From Solobacterium sp. (GTDB lineage: Bacteria > Bacillota_I > Bacilli_A > Erysipelotrichales > Erysipelotrichaceae): a DNA stretch of 15,688 bases. The translations under genes were made by a program, and so were the position numbers. The notes beneath the pieces are model-generated. The model saw nothing but the letters and a program-made list of their open reading frames with translations, had not been told where the DNA came from and made no database searches. Location of the stretch: NCBI GenBank assembly GCA_017543005.1, contig JAFWEA010000327.1, positions 1-15,688 of the forward strand, read 5' to 3'. This document shows positions 14,185 through 15,688 of the stretch, piece by piece. The first letter of the stretch is position 1. The number at the start of each line of letters is the position of its first letter.

Positions 14185-15393
14185 ATGAAATTCGATTTTA
14201 CCCAGTTTATTGACCGTATGGGCAAGGACGCTCGTGCTGTCGAAACTCCGCCGAATGGTGCACTGACAAAGCCGGAATGGAAAGACAAGCAGATCCCGAT
14301 GTGGGTTGCTGACCAGAACTTCCCGACCTTCCCGCCGATCAAGGAAAAGATGATCGAACGTGCAAGCATTGATACATTCGGTTACTATGGCACAAGACCG
14401 GAATACTTCGAAGGTATCAAAGACTGGCACAAGACACGTAACGGTTACGGTGATGAACTGACAAACGAAGTCATCGCTTATGACAACTCCGTTCTGGGCG
14501 GTGTTGTTACAGCGCTGAAGGTTCTCTGCTCCGCTGGCGACAACGTCCTGCTGCAGAGCCCGACATACATCGGTTTCACAAACTCCATTGAAAACAATGG
14601 CTGGAACATCATTCTGAACCCGATGTACCTCGACGAGAAGGGCATGTGGAGAATCGACTACGAAGACATGGAAAAGAAGATTGTTGACAACAAGATTCAT
14701 GCTACTGTCTTCTGCAATCCTCACAACCCGACAGGCCGTGCCTGGACCAAGGAAGAACTCGAAAAGTGCTTCGAAATCTTCGAAAAGCACGAAGTATGGG
14801 TTGTCTCCGATGAAATCTGGTCTGACATCATGCTCGATGGCCGCAAGCACAACCCGACATGCCAGACAAATGACTGGGCTATGCAGCACACAGTAACTCT
14901 GTATGCAACATCCAAGACCTTCAACATCGCCGGTCTGGTTGGTTCCTACAGATTCGTGTTCAACAAGTGGCTGAGAGAAAGAATGAACAAGGAAGCTTCC
15001 CTGTCTCATTACAATGGCATGAACATGATCTGGATGTATGCAGCGATCGGTGCATACACAGGCGAAGGCAGATTCGACTATGTTGATCAGCTGTGCGAAG
15101 TTCTGAGCGAAAATGCGAAGATCGCTTATGACTATGTCACAACAAAGTTCAAGGGTGTTCACACATCCCGTCCGGAAGCTACATTCATGCTGTTCCTTGA
15201 CTGCAAGGAATGGTGCGAAGAGCACAATGTCACCATCCAGCGTCTGCAGGAAATGGGCGCCGAAGTTGGTGTCATGTGGCAGGATGGCCGTCCGTTCCAT
15301 GGCGAATACGGTATCCGTATGAACCTCGCTCTGCCGACATGGAGAGTTAAGGACGCGTTCGACCGTCTGGACAAGTACGTCTTCAACGCCTAA
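14185..15393 (+). CDS. MalY/PatB-type PLP-dependent aminotransferase or C-S beta-lyase
   Basis: Fold-type I PLP enzyme of the MalY/PatB group; known members cleave cystathionine or cysteine to give homocysteine or sulfide, pyruvate and ammonia, and some transaminate. Motifs: MWVADQNFPTFPPI near the N-terminus, FGYYGTRPEYFEGIKDWH, HNPTGRAW, VVSDEIWSDI (PLP-contacting Asp), and YATSKTFNIAGL with Lys244 as the PLP lysine. I place the start at ATG 14185 (402 residues), because GAAGGGAG lies 10 bases upstream; longer in-frame starts have no ribosome site or would sit on the promoter's leader. Codons differ from neighbours: Thr ACA, Arg CGT/AGA, Val GTT are common and I saw no in-frame CGG. That suggests high expression. 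Catabolite control is implied by the cre site. It precedes an amino acid permease. Confidence 0.93.
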   Translation: MKFDFTQFIDRMGKDARAVETPPNGALTKPEWKDKQIPMWVADQNFPTFPPIKEKMIERASIDTFGYYGTRPEYFEGIKDWHKTRNGYGDELTNEVIAYDNSVLGGVVTALKVLCSAGDNVLLQSPTYIGFTNSIENNGWNIILNPMYLDEKGMWRIDYEDMEKKIVDNKIHATVFCNPHNPTGRAWTKEELEKCFEIFEKHEVWVVSDEIWSDIMLDGRKHNPTCQTNDWAMQHTVTLYATSKTFNIAGLVGSYRFVFNKWLRERMNKEASLSHYNGMNMIWMYAAIGAYTGEGRFDYVDQLCEVLSENAKIAYDYVTTKFKGVHTSRPEATFMLFLDCKEWCEEHNVTIQRLQEMGAEVGVMWQDGRPFHGEYGIRMNLALPTWRVKDAFDRLDKYVFNA

Positions 15394-15435
15394 TTCATTG
15401 AAGAAATACTGTTAGATTCACTAATTAAGCATTAC

Positions 15436-15545
15436 ATGGAGCACCTTGACGTCAGGATGAAATCCTAGTACTCTCATTAGAGGACGAATGGGTGCTCCAT
15501 TCGTATCTACAGGGGTATCTCGATCTGTCATGAAGGAGGCAGATC
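15436..15545 (+). ncRNA. Candidate structured cis-regulatory RNA before the APC permease gene
   Basis: Perfect stem A pairs 15436-15445 (ATGGAGCACC) with 15491-15500, enclosing two small hairpins: AGGAT/ATCCT (15454-15466) and CTCT/AGAG (15471-15482). Stem B pairs 15484-15491 (ACGAATGG) with 15497-15504 (CCATTCGT) over a 5-base loop. A and B share bases, so they exclude each other. A third hairpin pairs GATCTG (15522-15527) with CAGATC (15540-15545), its loop carrying AAGGAGG. There is no terminator between the PLP gene and the permease. I know no riboswitch class with these signatures. A switch, processing site or stability element is inference. Confidence 0.5.
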
Positions 15546-15584
15546 AAGATATATATTACACATAACAAAGGGGAGAAAAAGTTT

Positions 15585-15688
15585 ATGTCTAATTCTGAAC
15601 ACCAGCTTAAACAAGTCCTTGGTTTCTGGGACCTGATGGCTGCCTCGGTCGGCCAGATCATCGGTGCCGGCATCATGTCTCTGACAGG
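15585..15688 (+). CDS. APC-family amino acid permease, 3'-truncated by the window edge
   Basis: Only the first 34 codons are present. They start MSNSEHQLKQVLGFWDLMA, then SVGQIIGAGIMSLTG, the broken first membrane helix that marks the amino acid-polyamine-organocation superfamily (GQIIGAGI at the substrate site). AAAGGGGAG (15567-15575) lies nine bases before the ATG. The gene follows the PLP enzyme in the same direction with a 191-base gap and no terminator, so it may import the amino acid that the enzyme breaks down or transaminates. The specific substrate cannot be inferred from 34 residues. Confidence 0.85.
   Translation, partial: MSNSEHQLKQVLGFWDLMAASVGQIIGAGIMSLT

Noticed and set aside
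14152..15300. Minus-strand open frame of 382 codons
   Set aside because: Antisense to the PLP enzyme, which has complete family motifs. The length reflects its unusual codon use rather than a gene.
15446..15474. Promoter TTGACG-17-TACTCT within the intergenic element
   Set aside because: The -35 is good but the -10 matches only three of six bases. TTGACG is part of the palindrome TGACGTCA, so I left it as an unproven alternative.
15446..15505. Self-cleaving ribozyme in the permease leader
   Set aside because: The three-way shape invited a hammerhead reading, but the conserved CUGAnGA and GAAA core segments are not in the required places.

Overview
The window looks like chromosomal DNA of a GC-rich member of the Bacillota. 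Ribosome sites are strong and purine-rich (AAGGAGG type), promoters are sigma-A-like, intrinsic terminators are short and U-tailed, and there is a CcpA-type cre site. The short glutamate 5-kinase and the mix of families would fit an Erysipelotrichia-like gut Firmicute, but that placement is inference. Gene density is high, and I see no rRNA, tRNA, IS element, integrase or CRISPR array. No stretch of 300 bases lacks a gene; the two longest gaps are about 190 bases each, and both carry regulatory-looking sequence.

Layout: (1) 1-423, the 3' part of a solo B3/4-domain gene, converging on proA through a shared hairpin. (2) 494-2526 minus strand, a proBA operon for proline synthesis with a clear promoter. 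(3) 2625-5927 plus strand, a four-gene operon of two tandem small nitroreductases, an alpha/beta-hydrolase-like protein and a C69 dipeptidase, closed by a terminator. (4) 6065-7930, a half-size ABC exporter behind a dyad-rich leader. (5) 7970-8767, an MscS channel with its own extended -10 promoter, converging on an unrecognised 335-residue minus-strand gene (8801-9808). (6) 9927-10520, three overlapping unrecognised small genes ended by a terminator whose loop holds the last stop codon. (7) 10564-13994, an operon of an old-yellow-enzyme/2-enoate-reductase-type Fe-S flavoprotein, a ComB-like phosphatase and a Cof-type HAD phosphatase. (8) 14185-end, a MalY/PatB-type PLP enzyme with a strong promoter and cre site, then a structured intergenic element and the start of an APC-family amino acid permease.

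Most of the window is ordinary metabolism and stress physiology. The best candidates for something undescribed are the intergenic element at 15436-15545 (two mutually exclusive stems before the permease), the three-gene mini-operon at 9927-10520, and the dyad before the ABC exporter. The PLP enzyme stands out by its codon use and apparent catabolite control, and with the permease probably forms an amino-acid uptake and breakdown unit. All structures were read by eye; no folding or database search was run.
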